Shown here piece by piece: positions 12,988 through 24,055 of a stretch of 64,000 nucleotides of DNA. Origin of the DNA: Closterium sp. Naga37s-1. Its lineage: Eukaryota > Streptophyta > Zygnematophyceae > Desmidiales > Closteriaceae. Below the pieces are notes generated by a model. That model was not told where the DNA came from, ran no database searches, and saw only the letters and a list, made by a program, of their open reading frames with translations. Position 1 is the stretch's first letter; each line of letters opens with the position of its first letter. The stretch lies in contig CANJKZ010000509.1 in assembly GCA_947471745.1 (NCBI GenBank), positions 146,501 to 210,500 on the forward strand, in the 5' to 3' direction. Both the position numbers and the translations under genes were made by a program.

Positions 12988-13130
12988 TGTCAGAATCAGC
13001 AGTCAGAAGGAGAAATGAACAAAGGAGGATTTGCACTAGCAGCAGTTGGCATACATATAGGAAACCCTAATTGGGTTGTACTCGCTATAGAGTACCCCAC
13101 TGCAGGCTAGACAATTATAACATTCTGACA
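12988..13130 (-). repeat. 5' LTR of TRIM-B (minus)
   Basis: 143 bp, identical partner of 11652-11794. The first part is nearly the same as the TRIM-C LTR (16299-16430), placing both in one family. Confidence 0.92.
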
Positions 13131-13163
13131 TGCTGATTATACCCCACTTTGCCTATGGGGGTG

Positions 13164-13356
13164 TGTCAGATTGTTATATTTCTCAAGTCTGCAGTGGGGT
13201 ACTCTATAGTGAGTACACCCCTGTTAGGGTTTGCTATATGTATCCCGTTGTTTGCTAGTGAAACCTCTCTTCTGCTGTTCACATTCTTGCTTTCCTCTAG
13301 ACAAGAGCCTAGGCTAGGGTTTCTACTAAGCCTAGGTATGTCTACTATTTGTGACA
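13164..13356 (+). repeat. 3' LTR of TRIM-A
   Basis: 193 bp, TGTCAGATTG to TTTGTGACA, preceded by the polypurine-like CTATGGGGGTG. Confidence 0.9.
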
Positions 13357-16298
13357 CAGCCGTCACCTAGATTTCGTTTTGCGAAACCGCCCAGTATAAC
13401 ACGTGGGATGCGTGGTGCGCAGGGCTTCGGGCGTGCTTCGAGCCGATCGCGACTTCTATTTCGGCGCATCAGAAACTACGTACTTGGCGACAACTTGGGT
13501 TGGTCCAAGACTATACGAGCGGTGTTCTCGCACTGCGCAAGCAAGTCGGCTACATCTACGAAGCGGAGCGGGTGGACCGTTACGTCGGAGGGCTAAAGCT
13601 GGATATCTCGCACGAAATCGGGCTCTCAAAATTCAACGAGATCCTCAAGTAGGAAACGAGCCAACTATTGACGAGACAACCTGCTCGCCCAACCTCACCG
13701 ACCCTCACCGAGTCACAGTATCAATTCACGCCATCGATCGGGCTCGGATGAATAAGGAGGGCACAACGACGGATTGTCCAATACGAATTTACGGGAAAAT
13801 ACAGGGGACAGCAGTGAAGATTTTTATAGACGGAGGAGCGAGCCACAGCTTAGTTAGTACCGCAATTGCACGAAAACTGCAATTGTCGCTTAGCTGCTGT
13901 TTACCAGAGACTGACGCATGCTTAGTTGACGGCACGCCACTGGCAATAAGGGAGAAAATGGAGAGGGTGAAAGTTCGTTGCGGGAGAAAATTCGGGTTTA
14001 CACATGAAATGCTCGTGACGATGTTGGATGGGCCGACATTTTACTGGACGTGATGGCTGAGACGTTACAATCGCGAATCGATTGGACAACGGGTAGCTGC
14101 ACTGTGCGAAGTAGTGGTAACTGGGTCGAAATACCTTGCAGGCAGTCATCGGAGTCTTCGACAGTCCACGTCAACACCATTATGATGAAACGGGTTGTCG
14201 TCGCTAGAGCTGACGTGTACGCGGTGGATATAGCATTGGTAGGTGAGGCCGAGCAGCCGAGTGATTTTCAGAAACTCTTGACAGCGGTACTGCCCGAACT
14301 ACAGGAACTGTTGAAACGGTACCCGTGGATTTTTCCGGACGACTTACCGGAGGGACTGCCACCTCAGCGAGCGCACGACCACCGAATAGAGTTAGAGCCG
14401 AGGGCACAACCACCCATACAGCGACCGTTCAGACTGACACAGCCCGGGCTCGACGAACTGAGGAAGCAGTTAGATTACACGTTAGAGAAAAAATTCATCC
14501 AACCGAGTTCGTCACCGTTTGCCGCACCGATAGTATTCACACCGAAAAAAAGACAGAGGGTTTCGCATGTGTATTGATTACAGAGCACTGAACAGGGTAA
14601 CAGTCAAGTGGCGATACCCCATTCTTCGCGCCGACGAACTGATAACTCAATCGCGAACAGCACGAGTCTTATCGAAAATAGATTTACAAGGAGGTTACCA
14701 TCAGATTCGAGTCGAACCATCGGACTACGCCAAGACGGCATTTAAGACTAGGTACGGGTCATTCGAGTACACCGTGATGCCATTCGGGTTGACCAACGCA
14801 CCGTCGATTTTATGACCATGAATGAGGCATTTAGACCACTCTTAGATCAATGCGTGATAGTTTACCTCGACGACATCCTTGTCCACAGTCGTGATAAGCA
14901 GCAGCGCTTAGCAGATCTGGAAGTAGTGTTCAAAAATTTTGACCAGCACCGACTACTGACCAAGGGTTCCAAGTGCGAGCTTTTTCAGGATAGGTTAGAA
15001 TTTTTGGGGCACGTTATTTCGGAGGCCGGAGTCGAGATTGACCCAAAGAAGCTGGACACGGTAAAAGTGTGGCACCCCTCGACAAATATCACGGAGCTGC
15101 AGAGATTTTTAGGGTTCGTGAATTATGTGCGTCGGCGTCCCCAACATGGCACGGTGAACGGCCACACTAACGGATCTTCTGCGAAAGGGGGTGCTTTTAC
15201 GTAGGGGGAGAAAGAGCATGCTGCTTTTTTTGCCTTGAAAAATGTTCTCTGTTCCCTGCTCGTCTTGCGCATTGCCGACCCACACCGCACATTCGAAGTG
15301 GTTCCAGACGCAAGTGACATCGCTATCGGGGCCGTACTGCTACAGGATTTCGGCAACGGTTTACAGCCTATCGCATACGAGTCACGTAAAGTGCATCCGC
15401 CCGAGAAAAAATACCCGATACACGACCGCAAAATTTTCGCGATCGTGCACGCCTTCAAGGTCTGGCGCTGTTACTTGACCAGCGCAGACGTGACAGTTCG
15501 GACAGACCACAAATCACTACAGTACCTTCACGCACAACCCCACCTCGACCCACGACAGGTTCGCTGGCTCTATTTCCTCGAGTCAAACTTCCACTACACG
15601 GTCACTTATAAAAAGGGGGCATCAAATATTGCCTACGCACTGACCGGCCCACTGCCCAAATCCACGCTATACTACTCGCCCACACCAGCCCACTACTCAC
15701 AGAACTATTTACCCACGGCCACCAAACAGACCCATTCTTCACCGGAGGAAATTCGCAGCATTTTGCAGCGGCAAAGGGGGCTTATTATGTTAAGGCCGGC
15801 ACCGATCGCATCTGGGTACAAGGCTACACTTCACTAAGAGAGCTATTATTATAGGAGGGACACGACGGGGTTACCTCAGGCCATTTCGGAGTAGAAAAGG
15901 CATGGCAGCAGCTGCACCAGTATTATTATTGGCTCGATATGCTGACCGACGTGCAGCGACACGTGGCATCGTGTCCCACCTGCCAACTATGAAATCATCA
16001 CGGAAGCTGGCAAGGCAGTTGCAGCCGATACTACCCCCAGAGCGTGCTTGGCAGCAGGTGACGATGGACTTCGTCACGAGGTTACCGGCAGGAGCAAGTG
16101 GGAACGACGAGATCCTGGTCGTCATCGATCGGTTGACGAAAATGGCACACTTCGCAGCCTGCAAAAAGTTAATTACGGCCGAAGAAACAACTCGCCTCTT
16201 CATCTCCGTCATCGTTCGACTGCACGGGATACCAGCAGCGATCATCAGCGACCGAGACACGAAATTCACCAACAACTTCTGGCGGAACCTGTGGGAGC

Positions 16299-16430
16299 TG
16301 TCAGAATGTTATAATTGTCTAGCCTGCAGTGGGGTACTCTATAGCGAGTACAACCCAATTAGGGTTTCCTATATGTATGCCAACTGCTGCTAGTGCAATC
16401 CCTCTTCTTCCATTCCTCATTTTCTTCACA
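16299..16430 (+). repeat. 5' LTR of TRIM-C
   Basis: 132 bp, TGTCAGAATG to TTCTTCACA, identical to 25072-25203. Confidence 0.92.
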
Positions 16431-16920
16431 TGCTATCAGAGCATCTACGCTCCTGGCCTGTGGGTCCACCTAACTGCTTCCGCTGCTACTCTGTGCGTTG
16501 CACGCCACGTTGCGTGCGACGAACTTTTTCTTCCCCTCGCGCCACCCTTAGCGGCCCCGTCGCCGCCCTTCTAGGCCCCTCGAGGCCCCTTCGCGGCCCC
16601 GTCGCCGCCCCTAGCGGCCCCTTTGCCGCCCTTCCAGGCCCCTCGCGGCCCCTTCGCGGCCCCGTCGCCGCCCCTAGCGGCCCCGTCGCCGACCTTTCAA
16701 TCCCCTCGCGGCCCCTTCGCGGCCCCGTCGCCGCCCCTAGCGGCCCGTCGCCGCCCTTCCAGGCCCCTCGCGGCCCCTTCGCGGCCCCGTCGCCGCCCCT
16801 ATCGGCCCCGTCGCCGCCTCCAGCGGCCCCGTTGCCGCCCCTAGCGGCCCCGTCCCCGCCCCTATCGGCCCCGTCGCCGCCTCCAGCGGCCCCGTTGCCG
16901 CCCCTTGCGGCCCCGTCGCC

Positions 16921-17049
16921 TGTCAGAACATTATAGCTCATGCATATTGTGTAGGCTATAGTGGGGTAGCCCATAAGGGGTACAACCCAATTAGGGTTAG
17001 TACTTGTACCCAATTCATTCATAGTTCATTCATTCCTTGTTTCTTCTCA
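16921..17049 (+). repeat. 5' LTR of Copia-A
   Basis: 129 bp, TGTCAGAACATTATAGC to GTTTCTTCTCA, identical to 24056-24184. Confidence 0.94.
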
Positions 17050-17078
17050 TGGTATCGAGCAGGTTCCCTAGTGGGAAC
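17050..17078 (+). promoter_or_regulatory. primer-binding site and adjacent stem-loop of Copia-A
   Basis: TGGTATCGAGCAGG abuts the LTR; the following GTTCCC-TAGT-GGGAAC (17063-17078) can fold into a perfect 6-bp stem with a 4-nt loop. Related elements in this window carry stems of different sequence at the same place, which suggests a conserved structure. A role in dimerisation or packaging is inference. Confidence 0.6.
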
Positions 17079-17159
17079 GCTTCCTAGGGCCCACCACGAA
17101 ATTTTTTTTTTCCTGCCCGGAGCGCGCTTCGCTCCCACAGTCGCGCCCTCTCACGGCCC

Positions 17160-17560
17160 CTCGCGTCGCCCTTAGCGGCCCCTTACGGCCCCTTACGGCC
17201 CCTAGCGCGGCCCGTCGGCCCCTTACGGCCCCTTACGGCCCCTCGCGCGGCTCCTTACGGCCCCTTACAGCCCCTTACGGCCCCTCGCGCAACCCCTTAC
17301 GGCCCCTCGCGCGGCCCCTTACGGCCCCTCGCGCCGCCCGTCGGCCCCTTACGGCCCCTTACGGCCCCTCGCGCCGCCCGTCGGCCCCTCGCACCGCCCT
17401 CAGCGGCCCCTTACGGCCCCCTACGGCCCGTCGCCGCCCTCCGCGGCCCCTCGCGCCGCCCCTTCACGGCCCGTCGCCGCCCTCCGCGGCCCCTCGCGCC
17501 GCCCCTTCACGGCCCGTCGCCGCCCTCCGCGGCTCCTCGTGACGCGGCCCCTCGCACCGC
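17160..17560 (+). repeat. GC-rich tandem array in the Copia-A leader
   Basis: Irregular repetition of CCCCTTACGGCC and CCCTCGCGCCGCC units. Similar but not identical arrays fill the leaders of TRIM-C, TRIM-B and Copia-D, so array position is conserved while sequence is not. Confidence 0.75.
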
Positions 17561-17988
17561 CCTCTCCGGCCCACTGTCGCCGCCCCTACCGCAGCGGCCG
17601 CCGCCGTCCCTGCAGCAGCAGCTGCAGCCGTCGCCAGCAGCAGCCGCCACCACCTCCCTCGGGGCCGCGGCTGCTGCCGCAGCTGACTGCACCCGCCGAC
17701 GCCGCTCCACTCGGCCCCGCCGCCGCTCCCCACGCGGCCTCGCCGCGCCACCTGAGCCGCCCGGGCCTGCCGAGCCGCCGTACCGCCCGAGCCGCCCGAG
17801 CCGCCGTGTCGCCGAGCCGCGCTTGCTGCCGAGCCGCCGTACCGCCGAGCCGCCCGAGCCGCCCGAGCCGCCGAGTTGCCGAGCCGACGAGCAGCTGAGC
17901 CACCCGAGTCGCCCTGTCCGGTAAGTGCAGCGCCTCTGTCCCTGCACTGCCCTCACCCTACTGTTAGCGCTGCTAGTCTACTGCTGTC

Positions 17989-20900
17989 ATGGCTACCCCT
18001 AGTATCCTCGCCTTTGACGCTGAGGGTCGGGCCATTGACTTTGACGTCTGGGTAGATGACCTGCAGCTTTTCCTACAGTGCGATAGGGCAGACGGTCTCT
18101 CCCTCTTTGACCTCACCTCTGGTGCCTCTCCTGCCCCTGCTGCTGATGCCGACGCCACTGTTCGCTCCCGGTGGGCCACTCGCGATTCTGCTGCACGTCT
18201 TGCTGTGCGTCGCCACCTGCCTACCTCTGAGCGTGCGCACTTTAGCCAGTACAAGAGTGCTCAGACCTTGTACGACGCTGCCTTTCCCACAGTCGCTGAC
18301 CTCATTACGCACCTCCGCACTAGTGACACTCGCTACCGCGCTGCGCTTCCTGCTGAGTTCTGCGCCAAGAACCCCCCCCCCATGTACATCACCCTCTACT
18401 ACATAGTCACCCGGCTCCCTGACTCCCTTCGCGTAGTCAGGGACCACTTCCTCTCCGTTTGCCCCACCACTCTCACCGTTGACCTCCTCGAGAAGTCCCT
18501 CCTAGCAGCAGAGAAGAGCATAGTCGCTGTAGGAGCCTCTCGTGGTGACCCTCGCACCCCCATCTTTGAGGGGTGTTCCCCCTCCCCCCTTTTGCCCTCT
18601 ATTGCCTCTGCTGCTGCGGCCGACCTCGTTGGGCTTGAGTCGGTCGGTGCGGCATCTACCCCTAGCGGGAGACGTCGCCCTGGCAAGGGCAAGGGGGGCA
18701 GGGGCACTGGAGGAGCTAGCGGGGGCGGTGGAGGTAGCGGTGGAGGCGGTGGAGGGGGTGGGGGTGGTGGTGGGAGTGGTGGCGGGGGCGGAGGTGTCGG
18801 TGGCGGCAGTGGAGGCGGAGGCGGCGGTGGCGGTGGCGGTGGGAGCGGAGGTGGCGGCGGTGGAGGAGGAGGCGGCGGAGGAGGTGGAGCTGGTCGGGGT
18901 GGCGCTGCGCAGAGGGGCGGCTCCGGTGGTGGTCAGCGCCAGCAGCAGCAGCAGCAGCAGCAGCGCACTCGTGACATCCCCTCCCCTCAGCAGCTCCGTG
19001 AGTGGTACACTGCACGCCAGAGGGGTGGGGGTACTGGCCCGTGCACCTACGTCCTACGCACCGGCGACCGCGCGGGTGAGCAGTGCGGGGGTGCGCATTC
19101 CACCCAGCGCTGCTTTGGCCGCCTGACGGACGCTTGGCGTCACCAGTTCCCTGAGGCCACTGAGATCCCCCACTGGGGTGAGCTGTCTAGGGCGGGTGTA
19201 GCTGTCTTTGACCTTGACTTTGATGCTATTCTTGCTGCCATGTATACTGTGACTATTAGTGATGAGGGTGACTGTTACCGGTGTTTTCCGCCCGACCCGG
19301 GCATTGAGACTGCTGCTCTAGGTACTGGTGAGGCTGCTGCTCTAGGTGCTAGCGAGACTGCTGCTCTAGGTGCGTCTGCTCCCTCAGGTGCTGGTGAGTC
19401 TGCTCTCTCAGGTTCTGCGTCGGCTTCGGCCTCCCACACCTTCACCCTTGACTCGGGGGCTTCTCGCTCCTTCTTTCGAGACCGCACCACACTCACGCCG
19501 CTTGACCGGCCAGTTGCAGTCTCTCTGGCAGACCCCTCTGGGGGTCCTGTCCTTGCTCACTTCTCCACTGTCCTCCCGTGTCCGGCGGCCCCCTCTGGCA
19601 CCCTGTCTGGTCTTTACCTTCCCTCGTTCTCTACGAACTTGGTGAGTGGTGCTGACCTACAGGATGCGGGGGTTCACCAGTTCACTCCTGCGAGTCAGCG
19701 GGTGACCCACTGCACGTACGCTCGGACAGGCCGACACCTGGCCACGTTTACCCGTCGGCCGGGGTCGAGCCTGTACACCCTGACCACTGCGTCTCCTCCA
19801 GTCACTGCGTCTGGTCAGGTAGCTGCGTCTGGTCAGGTGTTTGCTGCAGCGTCCAGGTCTGGTCCTGAGTCTGCCCCCTGTTCGTGTCGCCTCCTGTCTC
19901 ACGAGACTCTCCTCTGGCACCACCGCCTTGGTCACCCCTCCCTGCTTCGTCTCCGAGGCATGGCCTCCCGTGTCCTTGTCTCTGGTCTTCCCCGGTCCCT
20001 CCCTCCCCTTCCTCCGGGGCCAGGCCCTACCTGCGTCCCTTGTGTCGAGGGGCGGCAGCGGGCTGCCCCTCACTCCTCCCAGTTTCCTCCGACAGAGGCC
20101 CCGCTGCAGACGCTTCACATGGACGTGTGGGGCCCGGCCCGCGTCCGTGGACAGGGTCACGAGCGCTACTTCCTGCTGGTGGTTGACGACTACTCGCGTT
20201 ACACCACAGTCTTCCCCTTGCGCAGCAAGGGTGATGTCACTGAGGTGTTGATCGACTGGATCCGCGCAGCTCGTCTCCAGCTCAGGCGGAGCTTCGGCTC
20301 GGACTTTCCTGTTCTGCGTCTGCACTCTGACAGAGGCGGAGAGTTCTCCTCTGGCCTTCTGCGAGCCTACTGTCGTGCACGAGGCATCCGCCAGACCTTC
20401 ACGCTTCCGGACTCTCCACAGCAAAATGGGATTGCTGAGCGCCGCATTGGCATGGTCATGGACGTCGCCTGTACGTCCATGATGCATGCGGCTGCCCCCC
20501 ATTTTCTGTGGCCGTTTGCGGTTCGGTACGCAGCGCATCAGATCAACCTTCAGCCCCGGGTCTCCATGCCGGAGACCTCCCCAGCTTTACTGTGGACGGG
20601 GAAGGTTGGCGATGCGTCTGCGTTCCGTGTCTGGGGATCTCGGGCGTTTGTCCGCGACTTGTCTACGGACAAGCTGTCCCCTCGTGCTGCTCCTTGCGTC
20701 TTCCTGGGTTTCCCCCCTGACGCCCTCGGGTGGCAGTTCTACCACCCCACCTCTCGCCGTGTTCTGTCTTCCCAGGACGTCACGTTCGACGAGTCGGTCC
20801 CCTACTACCGCCTCTTCCCCTACCGTACTCCGTCCCTCACCCCGCCACCGCTCTTCCTTGTACCAGGTCCCCCCCCGGTAGACCCCCTCCCCCCTCAGGG

Positions 20901-23844
20901 TCCTGCCCCTTCAGGTGTGTCCCAGGTAGACGCTGTTGAGCCTGTCGAGGTCGCTGGTGACTCTGGTGCTGCTGAGGGTGCTGAGCCTGGGAGTGCTGAC
21001 TCTGGGGGTACTGAGCGTGTGGGTGCTACGCCTGGGGGTGCTGAGCCTGAGGGTACTACGACTGGGGGTGCTGAGCCTGGGGGTGCTGAGTCTGGGGGTG
21101 CTACGCCTGGGGGTGCTGAGCCTGGGGGTGCTACGCCTGGAGGTGCTGAGCCTGGGGGTGCGGAGCCTGAGGGAGCTGGGCCTGCTGGTGCTGTGCCTGG
21201 CGGTTCTCCGGGTGCTTCTTCTCGCCGGGAGCCACTCTCTCCACAGGAGCTGCGTGAGTGGTTTGCCCGGCGCTGGAGGCGAGCTGCTGGAGCTGGAGGA
21301 GCTGCGGGTACTGGAGTTTCTGTTGCTGCTGAGGGCGCTGGTGCCACGGGTCCCGGAGGTGCTCGTACTGGGCGTACTGGAGCTGCTGGACCTGCGGGTA
21401 CTTCTGGAGCTGGAGCTGCTGCGGGTGTTGGCGCTGAGGCTACTGCTGTCGGTCCTGGAGGCGGTCCTACTGGGGGTGCTACTGGTGCTGCTGGAGGTAC
21501 TGGAGCTGGAGGTGCTGCTGGCGCTGGTGCTGCCGCTGGGGGTACTGGTGCTGTCCCTGCTGTGTCTGGAGTCGCCGCGCGGCCTCGGCCGTACTTCGTT
21601 CCGCTCCTTCAGCAGGTTCTTGGTCTCCCGCCTTCTACTGGTCCTCCTCCTCCCTTAGAGTGTCCACAGCCTGTCCCGTCGCAGTTACAGTTACAGCCGG
21701 CCTCCCCACTGCCTGCTCCATCTCCCTACACTGGTCCTACTGGAGGTCTTGCTGAGCGTCGTGAGCCTGCGTCTCGCCCTGCGTCGCCTGTCCGTGCTGC
21801 TCGCACTAGTGGTCGCGGTTCGCGTCAGCGTCCTCCTCCTGTCCCTGGCACGCACCGGATGTCTCTGCGTCCGTCCACTGCTCCTCTGCGTGCCCCTTTG
21901 CCTTCTCCTCCTGAGTCTTCTCTTCCTGCTCTTGCCGACCCGGAGTCGGACTCTCTTCGTGCTGTCAGTCCTACTGTCACGCGTCTCCTTGCTACTGTTG
22001 TCACTGACCCTTCCTTTGAGTCCACTGCTGCGTCTGCCCTAGTTGCTGAGCTCGTCGACTTTGCTGCTCGCTGTCGCCTAGACTACGTCGCCAGTCTTGT
22101 TGCTGAGTCTGAGTCTGTCTGTCCTCCGTCCGTCGGGGGTGAGTGTGCCCTTGGCACGGACGTCCTTGAGGACAGGCAGGAGGAGTTCCAGTGCTTGGTC
22201 GCTGCTTCACCTCATCTCGTGTCCGTACTGCTTACCCCTGAGGGAGACCCGGATGCACTTGACATCCCGACTCCGCGCTCTTACGCGGAGGCGATAGAGG
22301 GTCCCTACTCCTCTCAGTGGCAGGCAGCTATGGACGCAGAGATGGCTTCCTGGAAGTCCACAGGCACCTACGTTGACGCTGTTCCCCCTCCTGGGGCGAA
22401 CATCGTCAGTGGCATGTGGATTTTCAGGGTGAAGCGACCGCCGGGTTCTCCGCCTGTCTTCAAGGCGCGTTACGTGGCTCGTGGCTTCAGTCAGCGGCAG
22501 GGAGTTGACTACTTTCAGACCTTCTCTCCCACCCCGAAGATGACCACTCTTCGGGTACTGCTGCACGTAGCTGCTCACCGTGACTACGAGTTACACTCTC
22601 TTGACTTCAGCACTGCTTTCTTGCAGGGCAGCCTGCACGAGGAGATCTGGCTGCGTCGCCCTCCTGGTTTCACTGGGTCTTTTCCTCCTGGCACCCAGTG
22701 GAGCCTACGGCGGCCAGTCTACGGTCTCCGCCAGGCACCGCGTGAGTGGCACGACACACTGAGGACTACACTTGCGGCTCTTGGGTTTGCTCCCTCTACT
22801 GCTGACCCGTCGATGTTTCTGCGCACCGACACTTCTTTGCCGCCGTTCTACATCCTCGTGTACGTCGACGACTTGGTCTTTGCCACAGCTGACACTGCAG
22901 GACTAGCCCACGTGAAGTCCGAGCTGCAGAAGAGACACACGTGCACTGACCTGGGTGAACTGCGCAGCTACCTTGGCCTGCAGATCACTCGGGACAGAGC
23001 ACGCCGCACCATTACCCTGACTCAGTCACACATGGTGCAGCAGGTCCTTCAGCGCTTCGGCTTCACGTACTCCTCGCCTCAGGCCACTCCTCTGCCTACT
23101 CGCCACTCGCTCTCAGCTCTGCCTTCGGATGAGTCCGTAGAGTCGAGTGGCCCGTACCCAGAGCTTGTTGGCTGCCTCATGTACCTGATGACCTGCACTC
23201 GACCTGACCTTGCATACCCTCTTAGCATTCTCGCACGCTATGTTGCTCCTGGGAGACACAGACCGGAGCACATGGCTGCAGCGAAGAGGGTGTTGCGCTA
23301 CTTGTGCAGTACGTCGGGCATGGGGCTTGTGCTTGGAGGGCAGAGTCTAGTGGTCCTTACTGGGCACGCAGACGCTTCTTGGGCTGACGACCAGGCTACG
23401 CAGCGGTCGTCACAGGGTTACACCTTCAGCCTTGGTTCCGGCTCTGTTTCGTGGCGGGCTACTCGCTCGTCTTCTGTTCTCGGCTCCAGTTGTGAGGCTG
23501 AGATCTACGCAGGAGCCATGGCTGCACAGGAGCTTCGCTGGCTCACCTACCTGCTGACTGACCTCGGAGAGCCGCCTCGTTCTCCTCCAGTGCTGTACGT
23601 AGACAACAAGGCCATGCTGGCCTTGTGTCGGGAGCAGCGACTGGAGCACAGAACGAAGCACATTGCTCTCCGCTACTTTCTTGCTCGTGAGCTGCAGCAG
23701 CGTGGTCAGCTGCGTCTTGCGTACGTGGCCTCTAAGGCCAACACTGCTGATATCTTCACCAAGGCGCTTGCGCCTTGTGACCATCAGCGCTTCTGTACTC
23801 AGCTGGGCCTTGTGCCTACCTTGCCTCACTTGCTCACCTCTTGA
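17989..23844 (+). CDS. copia gag-pol polyprotein, intact ORF
   Basis: 1951 aa, starting MATPSILAFDAEG. Order: gag with a UBN2-like region (about 1-180); Gly/Ser linker (about 240-305); Cys/His knuckle-like segment CGGAHSTQRC (about 367); aspartic protease DSGAS at 488; integrase zinc motif HHRLGH (about 643), then catalytic D in MDVWG, D in HSDRGGEF and E in NGIAERR (about 710, 780, 817); a Pro/Gly/Glu repeat GAEPGGATPGG (about 980-1070) plus Ala/Gly-rich spacer; RT YVDDLVFA at about 1625; RNase H DASWADD, EAEIYA and VDNKAML to about 1931. Gene order IN before RT defines Ty1/copia. Compared with Copia-D (62053), 26 in-frame residues are missing after YDA near residue 98, inside gag, so particle assembly may be affected. 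Confidence 0.95.
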   Translation: MATPSILAFDAEGRAIDFDVWVDDLQLFLQCDRADGLSLFDLTSGASPAPAADADATVRSRWATRDSAARLAVRRHLPTSERAHFSQYKSAQTLYDAAFPTVADLITHLRTSDTRYRAALPAEFCAKNPPPMYITLYYIVTRLPDSLRVVRDHFLSVCPTTLTVDLLEKSLLAAEKSIVAVGASRGDPRTPIFEGCSPSPLLPSIASAAAADLVGLESVGAASTPSGRRRPGKGKGGRGTGGASGGGGGSGGGGGGGGGGGGSGGGGGGVGGGSGGGGGGGGGGGSGGGGGGGGGGGGGGAGRGGAAQRGGSGGGQRQQQQQQQQRTRDIPSPQQLREWYTARQRGGGTGPCTYVLRTGDRAGEQCGGAHSTQRCFGRLTDAWRHQFPEATEIPHWGELSRAGVAVFDLDFDAILAAMYTVTISDEGDCYRCFPPDPGIETAALGTGEAAALGASETAALGASAPSGAGESALSGSASASASHTFTLDSGASRSFFRDRTTLTPLDRPVAVSLADPSGGPVLAHFSTVLPCPAAPSGTLSGLYLPSFSTNLVSGADLQDAGVHQFTPASQRVTHCTYARTGRHLATFTRRPGSSLYTLTTASPPVTASGQVAASGQVFAAASRSGPESAPCSCRLLSHETLLWHHRLGHPSLLRLRGMASRVLVSGLPRSLPPLPPGPGPTCVPCVEGRQRAAPHSSQFPPTEAPLQTLHMDVWGPARVRGQGHERYFLLVVDDYSRYTTVFPLRSKGDVTEVLIDWIRAARLQLRRSFGSDFPVLRLHSDRGGEFSSGLLRAYCRARGIRQTFTLPDSPQQNGIAERRIGMVMDVACTSMMHAAAPHFLWPFAVRYAAHQINLQPRVSMPETSPALLWTGKVGDASAFRVWGSRAFVRDLSTDKLSPRAAPCVFLGFPPDALGWQFYHPTSRRVLSSQDVTFDESVPYYRLFPYRTPSLTPPPLFLVPGPPPVDPLPPQGPAPSGVSQVDAVEPVEVAGDSGAAEGAEPGSADSGGTERVGATPGGAEPEGTTTGGAEPGGAESGGATPGGAEPGGATPGGAEPGGAEPEGAGPAGAVPGGSPGASSRREPLSPQELREWFARRWRRAAGAGGAAGTGVSVAAEGAGATGPGGARTGRTGAAGPAGTSGAGAAAGVGAEATAVGPGGGPTGGATGAAGGTGAGGAAGAGAAAGGTGAVPAVSGVAARPRPYFVPLLQQVLGLPPSTGPPPPLECPQPVPSQLQLQPASPLPAPSPYTGPTGGLAERREPASRPASPVRAARTSGRGSRQRPPPVPGTHRMSLRPSTAPLRAPLPSPPESSLPALADPESDSLRAVSPTVTRLLATVVTDPSFESTAASALVAELVDFAARCRLDYVASLVAESESVCPPSVGGECALGTDVLEDRQEEFQCLVAASPHLVSVLLTPEGDPDALDIPTPRSYAEAIEGPYSSQWQAAMDAEMASWKSTGTYVDAVPPPGANIVSGMWIFRVKRPPGSPPVFKARYVARGFSQRQGVDYFQTFSPTPKMTTLRVLLHVAAHRDYELHSLDFSTAFLQGSLHEEIWLRRPPGFTGSFPPGTQWSLRRPVYGLRQAPREWHDTLRTTLAALGFAPSTADPSMFLRTDTSLPPFYILVYVDDLVFATADTAGLAHVKSELQKRHTCTDLGELRSYLGLQITRDRARRTITLTQSHMVQQVLQRFGFTYSSPQATPLPTRHSLSALPSDESVESSGPYPELVGCLMYLMTCTRPDLAYPLSILARYVAPGRHRPEHMAAAKRVLRYLCSTSGMGLVLGGQSLVVLTGHADASWADDQATQRSSQGYTFSLGSGSVSWRATRSSSVLGSSCEAEIYAGAMAAQELRWLTYLLTDLGEPPRSPPVLYVDNKAMLALCREQRLEHRTKHIALRYFLARELQQRGQLRLAYVASKANTADIFTKALAPCDHQRFCTQLGLVPTLPHLLTS

Positions 23845-24055
23845 CCTTACTTGTACTGTTACATATATATATACCTGCTCTTGCTTGTCTAGTCTTTTTA
23901 TATATATGTACTCCTGCATGTGAACTGGCCTTGTGGCCTTGAACTTGTGCTCGGAATGTGTGGTGACTTTGTGATCCACCCTGAGCTTGCTTTGCTTTGC
24001 TTTGCTTGACTGGTCTTGTGACCCCTTGTTCTCCCCCACTTTGCCTATGGGGGTG

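Larger units (their letters stand above)
11652..13130 (-). mobile_element. non-autonomous LTR element TRIM-B, minus strand, nested in TRIM-A
   Basis: Identical 143-bp LTRs at 11652-11794 and 12988-13130 with TSD TGCTG (11647-11651, 13131-13135). On the minus strand the PBS TGCTATCAGAGC follows the LTR ending at 12988. Length is 1479 bp, with no pol motif. The leader (about 12400-12950) is a GC-rich array in which CCAAGGCGCCGCGACGAGG recurs. A (CCCTAAA)-like pair sits at 12235-12251. Identical LTRs indicate very recent insertion. LTR ends form a 9-bp inverted repeat TGTCAGAAT/ATTCTGACA. Confidence 0.93.
10361..13356 (+). mobile_element. non-autonomous LTR element TRIM-A (about 1.5 kb without its own insertion)
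   Basis: Bounded by LTRs 10361-10552 and 13164-13356 and by TSD CAGCC (10356-10360, 13357-13361). PBS TGGTATCAGAGC follows the 5' LTR directly. The interior has no gag or pol: a GC-rich leader with repeated segments ending in CGCGCC, a poly-C tract, and a 3' part ending in CCCCACTTTGCCTATGGGGG just before the 3' LTR. Another element (11652-13130) sits inside. The LTRs differ at roughly 15 positions, so it is clearly older than its guest. Confidence 0.92.
9731..13651 (+). pseudogene. Ty3-1 gag remnant, split by insertion
   Basis: Starts MAEFNLAMLTHEQL at 9731 and parallels the gag of the 46779-52291 element (shared PLKPQRPPCFDPSQRGGP). Frame breaks occur near 9883 and a stop at 10247 (CGA to TGA by comparison). 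The frame is cut at 10360 by a non-autonomous LTR element and resumes at 13357 after the CAGCC duplication. The C-terminal part with the CCHC knuckle present in the sister element is deleted: gag homology ends near 13650 and jumps to the gag-pol linker. Confidence 0.85.

Noticed and set aside
17989..23844. Endogenous retrovirus with envelope
   Set aside because: Integrase precedes RT and no envelope frame follows; this is Ty1/copia.
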